NCBI GenBank assembly: GCA_963747775.1 | Contig: CAVVGT010000004.1 | Coordinates: 431,625 to 495,624 of the forward strand | Length of the DNA: 64,000 nt | Direction: 5' to 3' | Source of the DNA: JAGVSZ01 sp963747775 | GTDB taxonomy: Bacteria > Pseudomonadota > Gammaproteobacteria > Burkholderiales > SG8-39 | Position numbers and translations under genes: made by a program | In this document: one piece after another, positions 8,983 through 18,290 of the stretch | Layout of the letters: the number at the start of each line of letters is the position of its first letter | How positions within the stretch are numbered: position 1 is the stretch's first letter | The notes under the pieces: model-generated | The model's input: the letters and a program-made list of their open reading frames with translations, nothing else | Database searches by the model: none | Told to the model about the DNA's origin: nothing

Positions 8983-11900
8983 TCAGTTGCGCACCATCCG
9001 GTGCAGCGCCTCGGTTTCCGGGGAGGGGCCGGCCGCCAGGAGGGCGGCAAGGAGTTCGCGGCAGCGCCCATAGGCTTCGATCGCCTCGGCGCGCCGGCCC
9101 TGCCGGTGCAGCAGGCGCAGGATGCGCTGATGGATGCGCTCGGACGTCGGCTCTAGGTCGACCGCGCGGTGATACCACGCGAGCGCGGCGTCGAAGTCGG
9201 CCGCGTGCTCCCAGCGCTCACCGGCGGCCTCGGCGAGCTCGACGAACCGCCGCCGCAGGCGCGAGCGTGCCGGACTGAGCCAGGCGTCATCGTCGGAGCC
9301 GCACAGCGGCCCGCGGTAGAGGCGCAGCGCCCGCTCGAGGAGCGCGACGGGCACCGCGCCCGGCGAGCGCGTGTTGCGTTGCATCTCGTCGATGCGCGCG
9401 GCGAGCCGCTCGAAGGCGAGGGCGTCCACCCACACGATGCCGGGGTTGAGGGCGAGCTTCCCGCCGTGCAGGGTGATCGCGTCGTCGCGTTCGAGCATCC
9501 GCCGCAGCCGATGCAGCGTGACGTCGAACGACCGCTTTGCCGCGTCGCCTTCGGCGTCCGGCCACAGCGCCTGCGCCACGGCGCCGAAGCTCACGTCGCG
9601 TCCCCCCGCCGCGATCACGTACTTCAGGAGCTCGATGGGCTTGCGCTGAGGCTTCGCCGCGCCGTCGAGCGCGGTCCCGTCCACCGCCAGCTCGAAGGCG
9701 CCGAGCGCACGCACGCGCACGCGCCAGGGCCAGCGCTCCTCTTCCGCGGTGGGCGGCGCCAGTTCGCGGCGCGCGATCATCTGGCGCACGAAGTCCCGCT
9801 CGATCCCGGCGCCGAGCGCGAGCGCGCCGAGCTGCGCGAGCGTCGCGGGCAGGATGTAAGGCATGTGCGGCACGCACCCGATCGAGCGCGCCGCCGTCAG
9901 CGCTTCGCGCAGCGGCGCCGTGGCGCCCTCGAAGTCGCCGCGCCGCCACAGGGCGGCGGCATACAGCAGTTGCGCCGACACCAGCATGCCCTCGAGACGC
10001 CAGCCGCGGGCCGTCGCGACCGCAATATCGATCTCGCGCAGCGCAGCGTCTATGTCGCCGAGCGCGAGCAGCGCCTGTCCTAGGTTCGCGTGCCAGAGTG
10101 GCCGGTAGTCCGGCATGATGTCGCCGGCGGATTCGAGCACCGCCCGCGCCTCGGCGACGGCGGTGGCCGGATCGCCTTCGAGCAGCGCGACGTAGACCGA
10201 CAGCGTGCCGACGTGCATCGCGAGCGGCGCGGCCAGTCCGCCCGCCTGGCGCATGCGCCCCAGGCAGTCGCGCGCGCGCTCGACGTCGCCCGCGAGCACC
10301 GCTGCCCGGCAGGCGAGATACCAGGTCGACGTGAACACGTCGATGCAGCCGGTGGCGGCGGCCAGCCGCTCCATGCACGCGATCGTTGCGGCAGCGGCAT
10401 CGGCGTCGCCGAACTGGATCTGGCAGTACCCGCGGAAGAGCAGCAGCGTCGCGAGGTCGCCGGGCGGGGCGTCCGCGCGGGCCGCGAGCGTCTGGGTCTC
10501 GGCGGTCAGGGCCGCAAGCTTGCGCAAATCGGCGTGCAGCGTGGGAATGCTCAGCGCGAACGCCGCCATGCGCGTGCGCTCGCCGACGCTCTCGAGGGTG
10601 CGCGACAGGATCTCGGCGCGCACCGCGAACCGCGTGAGCAGCGGATGATGGGGCGGAAGCTGGTGCACGAGCAGGAACTGCGCCAGCACCCGAACTTCGG
10701 CGGCGGGGTCGTCGAAGTGCGGGTGCGCGGCGGCGACGCGCTCGGCCGCCGCGATCCAGCGCGCCGCCTGCTCGGCGGAAACGCTCGATCGCAACAACCA
10801 GGCGCAGCTCGAAAACGCACCTTCCGCATCGCCCGCGCGCTCGAAGTCCGCGAACGCCGCTGCGAGCAGCGAGCGCGCGCCAGCCCCGCGTAGGGCGAGC
10901 CGGCAGCGACCGAGCCAGAAACCGAGCCACGGATCGCGGGCGCGCGCCTCCGGCGGGATGCTGTCGATCCAGTTCGCGACGGTCGCGTAGCGTCCGTATG
11001 CGGCGAGCTCGACGGCGGCGGTGCGCACGAGGTGCGCGAGTCCGGTCCAATCCTCGTTCGCGACGAGCAGCGGCGCTGCCGCTGCCGGGTCGCCTGCCGC
11101 GACGAGCGCATCGGCCGCGACCGCCCGAATATCGCGCCGCGTCGATCCCTCGAGCTGTCGCTCGGCCTCGCGCTGGAGAAACTCGCGGAACAGCGGGTGG
11201 AACTCGTACACCGGCGTCGGGCCGGCGCGCCGCTCGGTGAAGAGGTGCGTGCGATGGAGCATCTCGAGCAGATCGGCCGCTCCCGGCTCGCCGGTGACCG
11301 CGCGCGCGAGCTCGGGCGTCATGCGCGGCACGAACGCGGAGCGCAGGAGGAAGTCGCGCGTGCGAGCGGGCGCGCCGGCGAAGACCTCGGTCGCGAAGTA
11401 GTCGAAGACCGCTGCAGGAGGGACGTCGCGCGGCGCGCTCATCCCCGCCGGCGCGCGCGCGAGCAGAACGACGCCGGCCGCCCAGCCGCGCGCGAGATCG
11501 ACGATCGCCGCGGCCGGCTCCGGCGCGACGCCGTGCCGCCGGGCCAATGCGATGCACTCCTCGGACGTGAGGCGCAGCGCCGGCCAGTCGATCCCGCAGA
11601 ACCCGGCACTCGCCACGCGGCGCCCGAGACGCGCGGGCGGTCCGCTCCGGCTCGCGACCACGGCAAGTGAGCCCGGCGGTACCGCGTCGAAAAGCGCGTC
11701 GATCGCGGCGTGCACCGGTGCGTCGGGCGGCAGCGCATGGTAGTCGTCCAGGACCAGCACGAGCCCCTCTGGCGCCGCGGCAAAGAGGCGTTCGGCGAAC
11801 TGCCTGGCGAAGACCGCGAGCTCGGTCGCGGCTGAAGGACGGTAGACGGGGAGATCGGATGCGCCGATCTCGCGACCTGCGGTCGCGAGGTAATAGAAGA

Positions 11901-12162
11901 GCGCGGCAGGGTCGGCGTCGCCGGGATCGATGCCGAGCCAGAGTGCGCGGAGCCCGCGCGCCTCGAGCCACGACGCCACGAGCGAAGTCTTGCCTCCGCC
12001 GCAGGGCGCGCTGACCCAGAGCAGCTGCCCCGCGCGCGCCCTGTCCATGAGGTCGAACAGGCGATCGCGCCTGAGCAGTTCGCTGCCCGCCGGTCGCGCG
12101 ATCTTCGCGATGACCGGCCGCCGAGGTTCCGTCGGGGTCGTTTGATTGGCCGTGCAGGACAT
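8983..12162 (-). CDS. STAND-ATPase transcriptional activator with BTAD domain
   Basis: 1,059-residue regulator combining an N-terminal MalT-type NTPase, tetratricopeptide-like repeats and a C-terminal DNA-binding/BTAD module. The Walker A is SAPCGGGKTSLVASW (about residues 50-64) and the Walker B region is LVLVLDDYHALP. The middle 400 residues are alanine-rich helical repeats. The C-terminal 280 residues hold an OmpR-like winged helix (FDVTLHRLRRMLERDDAIT) followed by a bacterial transcriptional activator domain ending ALHRMVRN. Unlike MalT/LuxR members, DNA binding is SARP-like rather than LuxR HTH. ATG 12,162 is chosen for its AAGGAGG site; an upstream in-frame extension is low-complexity. 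It probably senses a ligand through its repeats. The divergent or adjacent catabolic operon is a possible target. Confidence 0.85.
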   Translation of the reverse strand: MSCTANQTTPTEPRRPVIAKIARPAGSELLRRDRLFDLMDRARAGQLLWVSAPCGGGKTSLVASWLEARGLRALWLGIDPGDADPAALFYYLATAGREIGASDLPVYRPSAATELAVFARQFAERLFAAAPEGLVLVLDDYHALPPDAPVHAAIDALFDAVPPGSLAVVASRSGPPARLGRRVASAGFCGIDWPALRLTSEECIALARRHGVAPEPAAAIVDLARGWAAGVVLLARAPAGMSAPRDVPPAAVFDYFATEVFAGAPARTRDFLLRSAFVPRMTPELARAVTGEPGAADLLEMLHRTHLFTERRAGPTPVYEFHPLFREFLQREAERQLEGSTRRDIRAVAADALVAAGDPAAAAPLLVANEDWTGLAHLVRTAAVELAAYGRYATVANWIDSIPPEARARDPWLGFWLGRCRLALRGAGARSLLAAAFADFERAGDAEGAFSSCAWLLRSSVSAEQAARWIAAAERVAAAHPHFDDPAAEVRVLAQFLLVHQLPPHHPLLTRFAVRAEILSRTLESVGERTRMAAFALSIPTLHADLRKLAALTAETQTLAARADAPPGDLATLLLFRGYCQIQFGDADAAAATIACMERLAAATGCIDVFTSTWYLACRAAVLAGDVERARDCLGRMRQAGGLAAPLAMHVGTLSVYVALLEGDPATAVAEARAVLESAGDIMPDYRPLWHANLGQALLALGDIDAALREIDIAVATARGWRLEGMLVSAQLLYAAALWRRGDFEGATAPLREALTAARSIGCVPHMPYILPATLAQLGALALGAGIERDFVRQMIARRELAPPTAEEERWPWRVRVRALGAFELAVDGTALDGAAKPQRKPIELLKYVIAAGGRDVSFGAVAQALWPDAEGDAAKRSFDVTLHRLRRMLERDDAITLHGGKLALNPGIVWVDALAFERLAARIDEMQRNTRSPGAVPVALLERALRLYRGPLCGSDDDAWLSPARSRLRRRFVELAEAAGERWEHAADFDAALAWYHRAVDLEPTSERIHQRILRLLHRQGRRAEAIEAYGRCRELLAALLAAGPSPETEALHRMVRN

Positions 12163-12318
12163 CGTGGCCGACCTCCTTTCAGCGGTGCGGTCGCGCCGCG
12201 TCGAGCGCGACGGCTGCTTCTCCGTTGCGCCGATCCTACTTGTGCCGGTTGCACAGCCACCATCCCCCGGGTGGATTAATGCGCGCTTCGGTGTGCGAGT
12301 CATTGCGTTCGGCCCGCG

Positions 12319-12408
12319 TCAGAACGCAAGGGGCACGGCGAGGGCGAGCAGCCCCGCGAGGAGCTCCGCGGCGCAATCCGCCGCAGCGCAGACCAGCCAA
12401 ACCGTCAT
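12319..12408 (-). CDS. Possible 29-residue hydrophobic peptide
   Basis: Short ORF MTVWLVCAAADCAAELLAGL plus nine hydrophobic residues, with GGAGAGG five bases before its ATG. It lies in the 479-bp space between the BTAD regulator and the TRAP permease, on the same strand as the regulator. The ribosome site and uniform hydrophobicity argue for translation, but the length makes chance possible. The rest of this space shows no gene. Confidence 0.3.
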   Translation of the reverse strand: MTVWLVCAAADCAAELLAGLLALAVPLAF

Positions 12409-12641
12409 CGTTGCCTCTCCATGCGTGAGATTCGAGCGATGACGGATTCTTCCCGTGCACGCGACGCGCGGGTATCCGGTGGGCGAGCTAGCCCCGGCGG
12501 GCGGGCGGGCGGAGGTGGCTAATCCGGCCGAGCGAGGGGCTGCCGAGCGCGACCTGGCTCGAACTCGAATCGAGGCGGACTGGATCCCGGCTTACGCCGG
12601 GAGGGTTTGCGCGAGCGCGGCCAATGCCCGCGCCGCGCGGA

Positions 12642-13934
12642 TCACTTCATGAAGCCGGGAAGGAAGGTGGCGACCGGCGGGAATGCGACGACGATCACGA
12701 GCATCGCCACGAGCGCGACGGTGAACGGGGTCACGCCCCGGAATACGGTGCTGATGCTCAAGTGCCGCATCAGGTTCTTGACGACGAAAATGTTCATCCC
12801 GACCGGCGGGCTGATCAGCCCGATCTGGACGACGATCACGACGATGATGCCGAACCAGACCGGGTCGTAGCCGAGCGCGGTGACCATCGGGAAGAACAGC
12901 GGCACGGTGAGGAGGATCATCGACAGCTCCTCCATTGCGGTGCCGAGCACGACGTAGATCACGCAGATCGCCGCGATGACGAGCCAGGGCGTCGACTTGA
13001 ACTGGGCGGCGAAATCCTTCAGGTCGGCCGGCATGCTCGTGTAGTTGATGAAGTTGGCGAAGATGAGCGCCCCGATCAGGATCATGAAGAGCATGGAGGT
13101 GGTGCGGGTGCTCTCGATCAGCACCTCGATCAGGATCTTCCAAGTGAGCGCGCGGCGCGCCAGCGCGAACACGAACGCGCCGCCGGCACCGATGCCCGCG
13201 CCCTCCGTCGCGGTGAACACGCCGGCGTAGATGCCGCCGATCACCAGGACGAACAGCAGCACGACCGGCCACACCTGTTTCACCGCCTCGATGCGCTGCG
13301 TCGCCGTGGAACGCTCGCCCGGCGGGCCGGCGTCGGGATCGCGCCAGGTGATCCAGACCACCGCGAGGCAGAGCAGCGCCGTCGCGATGAGCCCCGGGAG
13401 GATCCCCGCGATGAACACCTTGCCGATGTTCGTCTCGGTCATGATCCCGTAGATCACCATGATGGTGGACGGCGGGATGAGGATCCCCAGCGTGCCGCCG
13501 CCCGCGATCGCGCCCGCTGCGAGCGCGTCCTTGTAGCCGAACTTGCGCATCGACGGATAGGCGACCTTGGTGAAGGTCGCGGCGGTGGCGATCGATGAGC
13601 CACAGATCGCGCCGAATCCGGCGCAGGCGATCACCGTCGACATCGCCAGTCCGCCGCGCAGATGGCCGAAGAACGTGTACGCGGCGCGGTACAGCTCTTC
13701 CGACATCCGCGCCCGCACGACGAAGCTCCCCATCAGGATGAAGAGCGGGATCACGGACAGGGTGTACGAAAGTCCGGTCTCGTAGGTGGTCTGCCCGATC
13801 ATCGCCGCCGCGGCGTTGAGGTTCACCTTGTAGGCGAAGCCGACGAAGCCGACGATCCCCATTGCGAAAGCCATCGGCACCCGCAGGAACGCGAGCGCGA
13901 GAAACGCGGCGAAGCCGACCAGCGCCTCGATCAC
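12642..13934 (-). CDS. dctM: TRAP transporter large permease subunit
   Basis: 430-residue integral membrane protein forming the transport channel of a tripartite ATP-independent periplasmic (TRAP) transporter, which uses an ion gradient to import organic acids. About 12 hydrophobic helices are visible. Family signatures include FLRVPMAFAMGIVGFVG near the start, GFGAICGSSIATAATFTKVAYP and GGTLGILIPPSTIMVIYGI. The GTG start overlaps the dctQ stop as GTGA. It is the last gene of the minus-strand catabolic run, consistent with uptake of the substrate that the upstream enzymes process. Confidence 0.93.
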   Translation of the reverse strand: MIEALVGFAAFLALAFLRVPMAFAMGIVGFVGFAYKVNLNAAAAMIGQTTYETGLSYTLSVIPLFILMGSFVVRARMSEELYRAAYTFFGHLRGGLAMSTVIACAGFGAICGSSIATAATFTKVAYPSMRKFGYKDALAAGAIAGGGTLGILIPPSTIMVIYGIMTETNIGKVFIAGILPGLIATALLCLAVVWITWRDPDAGPPGERSTATQRIEAVKQVWPVVLLFVLVIGGIYAGVFTATEGAGIGAGGAFVFALARRALTWKILIEVLIESTRTTSMLFMILIGALIFANFINYTSMPADLKDFAAQFKSTPWLVIAAICVIYVVLGTAMEELSMILLTVPLFFPMVTALGYDPVWFGIIVVIVVQIGLISPPVGMNIFVVKNLMRHLSISTVFRGVTPFTVALVAMLVIVVAFPPVATFLPGFMK

Positions 13935-14443
13935 GCGCCGCCCTCCTCCACGAAGTGGCGCTGGGGCCGGCGAAACGCGAGCACGAGCAGGGCCACCGCG
14001 GTGAAGGCCATGAGCAGGCTCATCGAGTAGGTCAGGTAGGCGAGCTTGATCTTGAGCTGGGCGGTGGTCTCGCCGGCGCGGTCCATGTGCTCGGCACGCA
14101 GCCACAGCCGCCAGGAGAGAAAGCCGGTGCAGAGGAAACCGATCGCGCAGGCGATCACGTGCTGGATGCGGAACAGCCAGTCCGGCGTCACCGGGTCGAA
14201 GAGATCGACCGTGACGTGGTCGTTGCGCAGCGAGACGAGCGGCAACCCGGCGAAGATGAGCGCGGCGAGCAGCATCTCGGTGAGCTCGAACCCGCCCGCG
14301 ACCGGCTTGTTCAGGAAATACCGGCCGAACACGTCGATGCAGGTAAGGAGCATCAGGCAGAACATGACTACCGCGGCGACGTAGCCGAGCGTCGGTACTA
14401 CGGCGCGATCGAACCAGTCGAGCGGCTGACGGGGCTCGTTCAT
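13931..14443 (-). CDS. dctQ: TRAP transporter small permease subunit
   Basis: 170-residue membrane protein with four predicted helices, the DctQ partner of the large permease. Characteristic segments are VMFCLMLLTCIDVFGRYFLN and GFELTEMLLAALIFAGLPLV. It starts at ATG 14,443, 65 bp after the binding-protein gene, and overlaps dctM, giving the usual P-Q-M order. Confidence 0.92.
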   Translation of the reverse strand: MNEPRQPLDWFDRAVVPTLGYVAAVVMFCLMLLTCIDVFGRYFLNKPVAGGFELTEMLLAALIFAGLPLVSLRNDHVTVDLFDPVTPDWLFRIQHVIACAIGFLCTGFLSWRLWLRAEHMDRAGETTAQLKIKLAYLTYSMSLLMAFTAVALLVLAFRRPQRHFVEEGGA

Positions 14444-14508
14444 CGGGGACCTTCGCAGTACGGCGCGCCGCCGCCGGCGACCGCGGCGGCGCGGAGCTCG
14501 CGACCCGC

Positions 14509-15543
14509 CTACTTCTTCTGCAGGCTCGCGATTTCGGCGCGCAGCGCCTTCAGCACCGCGTCGCCGTCCACGCCCTTGGGCTTCGCCTTCTTCTCGACCC
14601 ACTCGCGCTCGAGCGGGTCGGTCTTCGCCTTGATCTCGGCGATGAGCTGCGGGGTCGCGATGACGATCGGGATCTTCGCTTCGCGTACCGCGGCCTCGCC
14701 CTTGGCGTCGGCGGCGTCCCAGACCTGGCCCGCGCGGCGCGCGAGCGCCTCGCCGAGCAGCGGCTGGAGCGATTTGCGGTCCGCCTCGGAGATCTGGCTC
14801 CACTTCGCCGGGTTGGCGACCATGGCGAAGGCGACGTTGTACAGGCCTCCAGGAACGTAGGTGACGTGCTTGATCAGCGGAACGAGTTTGAACGACGCCG
14901 GCGATTCCTTCGGAAAGAAGACGCCGTCGGCGACGCCGGTGGACAGGATCTCATAGCTCTCCGGCGCGGGCTTGAGCATCGGCACCGTCCCGATCGCCTT
15001 CGCGATCTCGTTCACCAGCCCGCCGCCGATGCGGATCTTGAGCCCGTCGAGGTCCTTGAGCGAGTTGATCGGACGCTTGGTGTTGTAGATCTGACCCGGG
15101 CCGTGGGTGAACACCCCCAGCAGCACCACGTCCTTGTACTCGTTCGCCTTGGCGAGCATGCGGTCGTAGATTCGCTGGTAGGCGACCGACGTCACCTCGG
15201 AGGTGTCGCCCATGAACGGAAACTCCGGCGCGTCGCTGAGCGCGAAGCGCCCCGGCGTGTAGCCGTTCACGATGAACGACAGGTCCATCAGGCCGTCTTT
15301 CACGCCGTCGATCGTCTGGGTCGCGTTGACCGGGGCCTTGGGCAAGACGTTGCATTTCACTCGCCCCGCCGTTGCCTTCTCGATATCCGCGCAGAGTGGC
15401 ACCAGCAAGCCGGCCGTGAGCGGATGTCCGGGCGGCACCCAGGAGCTGGCATTCAGCGTGACTTGGGCGGCGGCCGGGGCCGCCGCGGCGGCAAGCGCCG
15501 CGCAGGCCAGCGCCAGACCGAGGGTTCTGGAATTCTTGGTCAT
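14509..15543 (-). CDS. dctP: TRAP transporter solute-binding protein
   Basis: 344-residue periplasmic binding protein. Signal peptide at residues 1-26 (MTKNSRTLGLALACAALAAA, cleavage near AAAQ). The mature protein shows DctP-fold features: the GRVKCNVLPKAP region, DGLMDLSFIVNGYTPGRF and the ligand-site arginine in LKDLDGLKIRIGGG. The ligand is probably an organic acid or aromatic-derived acid, inferred from the co-directional monooxygenase, aldolase and hydrolase genes. GGAGGAAG lies before the ATG. Confidence 0.92.
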   Translation of the reverse strand: MTKNSRTLGLALACAALAAAAAPAAAQVTLNASSWVPPGHPLTAGLLVPLCADIEKATAGRVKCNVLPKAPVNATQTIDGVKDGLMDLSFIVNGYTPGRFALSDAPEFPFMGDTSEVTSVAYQRIYDRMLAKANEYKDVVLLGVFTHGPGQIYNTKRPINSLKDLDGLKIRIGGGLVNEIAKAIGTVPMLKPAPESYEILSTGVADGVFFPKESPASFKLVPLIKHVTYVPGGLYNVAFAMVANPAKWSQISEADRKSLQPLLGEALARRAGQVWDAADAKGEAAVREAKIPIVIATPQLIAEIKAKTDPLEREWVEKKAKPKGVDGDAVLKALRAEIASLQKK

Positions 15544-15612
15544 GGTCTTCCTCCTTGTGGACGCGAACTGTAGCCGGCCCGAGCGGGGCGCGCAAACCGC
15601 CCTGCTCCGGCA

Positions 15613-15795
15613 TCAGGCGGCGCGGGCCGCCGCGACGCAGTCGAGCAGCACCTGCTGGTCGCCGACCTGGTTGGCGAGCAGGAACACGAGGCGCGCGTTC
15701 AGGGCCGCGCTCTCGGCGTCGGTGAGCCCTTCGTGCGCCGCGATGAGCGCGGCGTACAGGCCGTCGGGGTCAGGGATGTTGGGGTCGGTCAGCAT
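15613..15795 (-). CDS. DUF2783 family protein
   Basis: 60-residue protein with the pattern MLTDPNIPDPDGLYAALIAA then HEGLTDAESAALNARLVFLL, characteristic of the DUF2783 family as I recall it, which is typically encoded directly after FAD-dependent aromatic monooxygenases. Eight bp separate it from that gene here. The role is unknown; it could be an accessory or stabilising subunit of the monooxygenase. Confidence 0.7.
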   Translation of the reverse strand: MLTDPNIPDPDGLYAALIAAHEGLTDAESAALNARLVFLLANQVGDQQVLLDCVAAARAA

Positions 15796-15803
15796 TCGAG
15801 AGG

Positions 15804-17459
15804 TCAGCCGGCGGTTGGCAGTTGGCAGAGGGCCCGTTTCAGCATCGCCTCGGCGTGCGCCGGTCGCGCATCGGGAATGCATCCGGCGAGGTAGAGGTCG
15901 GGGCGGATGAGCGCGAAGCTGCCCGGTTCGGCGCCCAGCGCTTCCTTGAGCTTGCCGTCCGGATCGCCGATGCCGCCGGGACCGCAGACGAGGAATCGGA
16001 ACGGTCGTCCGCTCGCCTCGAGCCACGCATAGGCCGCAACCTCGTCCGCGCGCGTCGGGGCGTACAGGATGCCGATGAACACGGTGCCCAGGCGCTGCGC
16101 GAGCGCGACGAGGGTCGCGTGCGACCCGTCCTGCAGCGTGAGCGGCACGTTCTGAACCGAGTGCCCGCCGTTGGTGACGGTCGGCGAGCCCGGATACGGG
16201 TTCGCGACCGACAGGCGGCCGCTGTTCACCAGCGCGCGCGCGAACGGGTGCGCGCGCGCGAGCCCGATCACCGCATCGCGCAGCGTGCGCTCGGCGCGCG
16301 AGCGCGGCGTGAGGAAGCGATTGGTGCGGCGAGTGACCTCGAGGTTCTGCCGCGCCGCCGGCTGGCGCTCGGCATCGTAGGTGTCGAGGAGCGCCTCCGG
16401 CGCGCGCCCCGCGAGCGAGAGCGCGAGCTTCCAGCCGAGGTTGTACGCGTCCTGGATGCCCGAATTGCCGCCGCGCGCACCGAACGGGCTGACGACGTGC
16501 GCCGCGTCGCCGATGAAGAACACGCGGCCGTGCCGGAAGCGGTCGAGCAGGTGGTCGCGATAGGCGTACGGGCCCACCCACACGAGCTCGAACTCGATGT
16601 CGCCAAGGTGCGCGCGCAGCCGCGCCTCGGCGACCTCGCGCCGGCTCACGTAGTCCGGGTCGCTATCCGGATCCATCTGGTAGTCGAGCCGCCAGACGTC
16701 GTCGCCCATCGGGTGCTGCCACACCCCGCGGCCCTCGTTGAACGGCGCCTCGACCCACGTCCAGCGCTCGGCCGGGAATCGCTCCTTGAACCGCACGTCG
16801 GTGATGCACCAGCGGTCGGCGTTGCGCGCGGTGTGGGTCTCGAGGTCGAAGCCGCGGCGGATCGCGCTGTTCACGCCGGTCGCGTCCACCAGCCACTCCG
16901 CCTCGAGGGTGTACGCACCCGCCGGAGTCTCGACCGACACGGTGACGAAGCCGTTCCCTCGCTCGACCCGGGTGACGCGATTCTTCCAGCGCAGGTCGCA
17001 GTGACCGAGCACCCGGATGCGGTCGACCAGGAACCACTCGACGTAGAACTGCTGCAGGTTGATGAACGGCGGCTGCTCGGACGCGCTCGCGGACTGCAGG
17101 TCGAACGAATAGACGATGTCGTTGCCGGCAAGCGTCTTGCCCCTGGACCAGGTGACGCCCTTTTCCCGCACCCGCGGGTAGGTGCCGAGATGGGCGAAGA
17201 TCTCGAGCGTCTTCTGCGCGTAGGCGATGCCGCGCGAGGACGCGCCGCGCACCCCGATCGTGTCGTCCTCGTCGAGCAGCACGCAGTCGACCCCGCGATT
17301 CGCGAGGTCGCAACCAAGCGTGAGCCCGGCGAGCCCGCCGCCCGCGATGACGATCGGATAGCGCCGTTTCCCGCCGCCCGCGAGCTCGGGGGGCGGGACG
17401 AACGGGTAGGTCGGCAGCGCGTAGCCGCCGGTCCACGCGTGCTGCTCGGGCGTGCCCAT
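15804..17459 (-). CDS. FAD-dependent aromatic monooxygenase (MhpA/PheA-like)
   Basis: 551-residue class A flavoprotein monooxygenase, predicted to hydroxylate an aromatic or related ring using NAD(P)H and O2. FAD-binding GxGxxG is IVIAGGGLAGLTLGCDLANR (about residues 35-54). The second FAD motif is VFFIGDAAHVVSPFGARGGN followed by SGIQDAYNLGWKLAL. A thioredoxin-like C-terminal domain is suggested by length and by the stretch after SVQNVPLTLQDG. The ATG gives MGTPEQHAWTGGYALPTYPF, typical of 3-(3-hydroxyphenyl)propionate-hydroxylase-like members found with class II aldolase genes. DUF2783 follows directly. Substrate not determinable from sequence. Confidence 0.88.
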   Translation of the reverse strand: MGTPEQHAWTGGYALPTYPFVPPPELAGGGKRRYPIVIAGGGLAGLTLGCDLANRGVDCVLLDEDDTIGVRGASSRGIAYAQKTLEIFAHLGTYPRVREKGVTWSRGKTLAGNDIVYSFDLQSASASEQPPFINLQQFYVEWFLVDRIRVLGHCDLRWKNRVTRVERGNGFVTVSVETPAGAYTLEAEWLVDATGVNSAIRRGFDLETHTARNADRWCITDVRFKERFPAERWTWVEAPFNEGRGVWQHPMGDDVWRLDYQMDPDSDPDYVSRREVAEARLRAHLGDIEFELVWVGPYAYRDHLLDRFRHGRVFFIGDAAHVVSPFGARGGNSGIQDAYNLGWKLALSLAGRAPEALLDTYDAERQPAARQNLEVTRRTNRFLTPRSRAERTLRDAVIGLARAHPFARALVNSGRLSVANPYPGSPTVTNGGHSVQNVPLTLQDGSHATLVALAQRLGTVFIGILYAPTRADEVAAYAWLEASGRPFRFLVCGPGGIGDPDGKLKEALGAEPGSFALIRPDLYLAGCIPDARPAHAEAMLKRALCQLPTAG

Positions 17460-17473
17460 CGCGCCCCGGGGCC

Positions 17474-18265
17474 TCAAGAACGATAGTCGATCCAGTTCGG
17501 CCCGCGCATCACCCGCTCCATGCGCCGCACCGTCGCCTCGAACATGCGCCGGCACGTGCCGCCGTCCTGGTCGAAGTGCAGCGCGTCGTGCCGGCACGAT
17601 TCGCGCACGGCGTCGCTGAGGGGGATATCGTACGCGCCGATTGCCCCCGCCTGGCACTGGACGTCGCAGGCACGCTGCAGCGTCCACAGGAGCGCGAACG
17701 CATGCGCGATGTCGCGCTCGGCGACGAGCAGGCCGTGGTTGCGCAGGATCATCACGTGCCGGTCGCCGAGGCTCCTGACGAGTCGCGGCTGCTCGTCGGC
17801 GTGCACGGTGATGCCCTCAAAGTCGTGGTACGCGACCCGGCCGATCAGCATCGCGCCGTAGAAGTCGTCGTGCAGCAACCCCTGGCGCCGGCAGGCGACG
17901 GCCATGCCGGTGGTGGTGTGGGTGTGCATGATGCAGTGCGCGTCGTCGCGCGCCGCGTGCACCGCGCTGTGGATGATGAATCCTGCGCGGTTGATCGGAT
18001 ACTCGCTCGGCGCGACCGGATTCCCCTGCAGGTCGACCTTGACGAGGTTCGATGCGGTCACCTCGTCGTACCAGAGGCCGAACGGATTGATGAGGAAATG
18101 CCGCTCCGGCCCGGGCACGCGGACGGTGATGTGGTTGAAGATCGTCTCGTTCCATCCGTACCAGTCGAACACGCGGTAGGCCGCGGCAAGCTCGATCCGC
18201 AGCGCCCATTCTGCGTCGCCAACATGTGCCGGCTTGCCCAGCACGTTCGTTTCCACGTTGCCCAT
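17474..18265 (-). CDS. Class II aldolase/adducin family protein
   Basis: 263-residue metal-dependent aldolase-fold protein. The zinc-binding His cluster is visible as CIMHTHTTTGMAVACRR (HxH) with a later His in MILRNHGLLVAERD. N-terminal YGWNETIFNHITVRVPGPER is typical. Members catalyse aldol cleavage or decarboxylation of small sugar- or aromatic-derived acids. It lies 14 bp upstream of the monooxygenase start, so it is probably co-transcribed. Confidence 0.88.
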   Translation of the reverse strand: MGNVETNVLGKPAHVGDAEWALRIELAAAYRVFDWYGWNETIFNHITVRVPGPERHFLINPFGLWYDEVTASNLVKVDLQGNPVAPSEYPINRAGFIIHSAVHAARDDAHCIMHTHTTTGMAVACRRQGLLHDDFYGAMLIGRVAYHDFEGITVHADEQPRLVRSLGDRHVMILRNHGLLVAERDIAHAFALLWTLQRACDVQCQAGAIGAYDIPLSDAVRESCRHDALHFDQDGGTCRRMFEATVRRMERVMRGPNWIDYRS

Positions 18266-18290
18266 GCCCTGCCTCCTTTCGGTCTTCCGA

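Noticed and set aside
8983..12162. MalT/LuxR-type regulator
   Set aside because: The C-terminal output is an OmpR-like helix plus BTAD rather than a LuxR-type HTH.
15613..16581. Longer Arg/Ala-rich ORF extending the DUF2783 gene upstream
   Set aside because: Frame-shadow of the FAD monooxygenase; the real short gene starts at 15,795.
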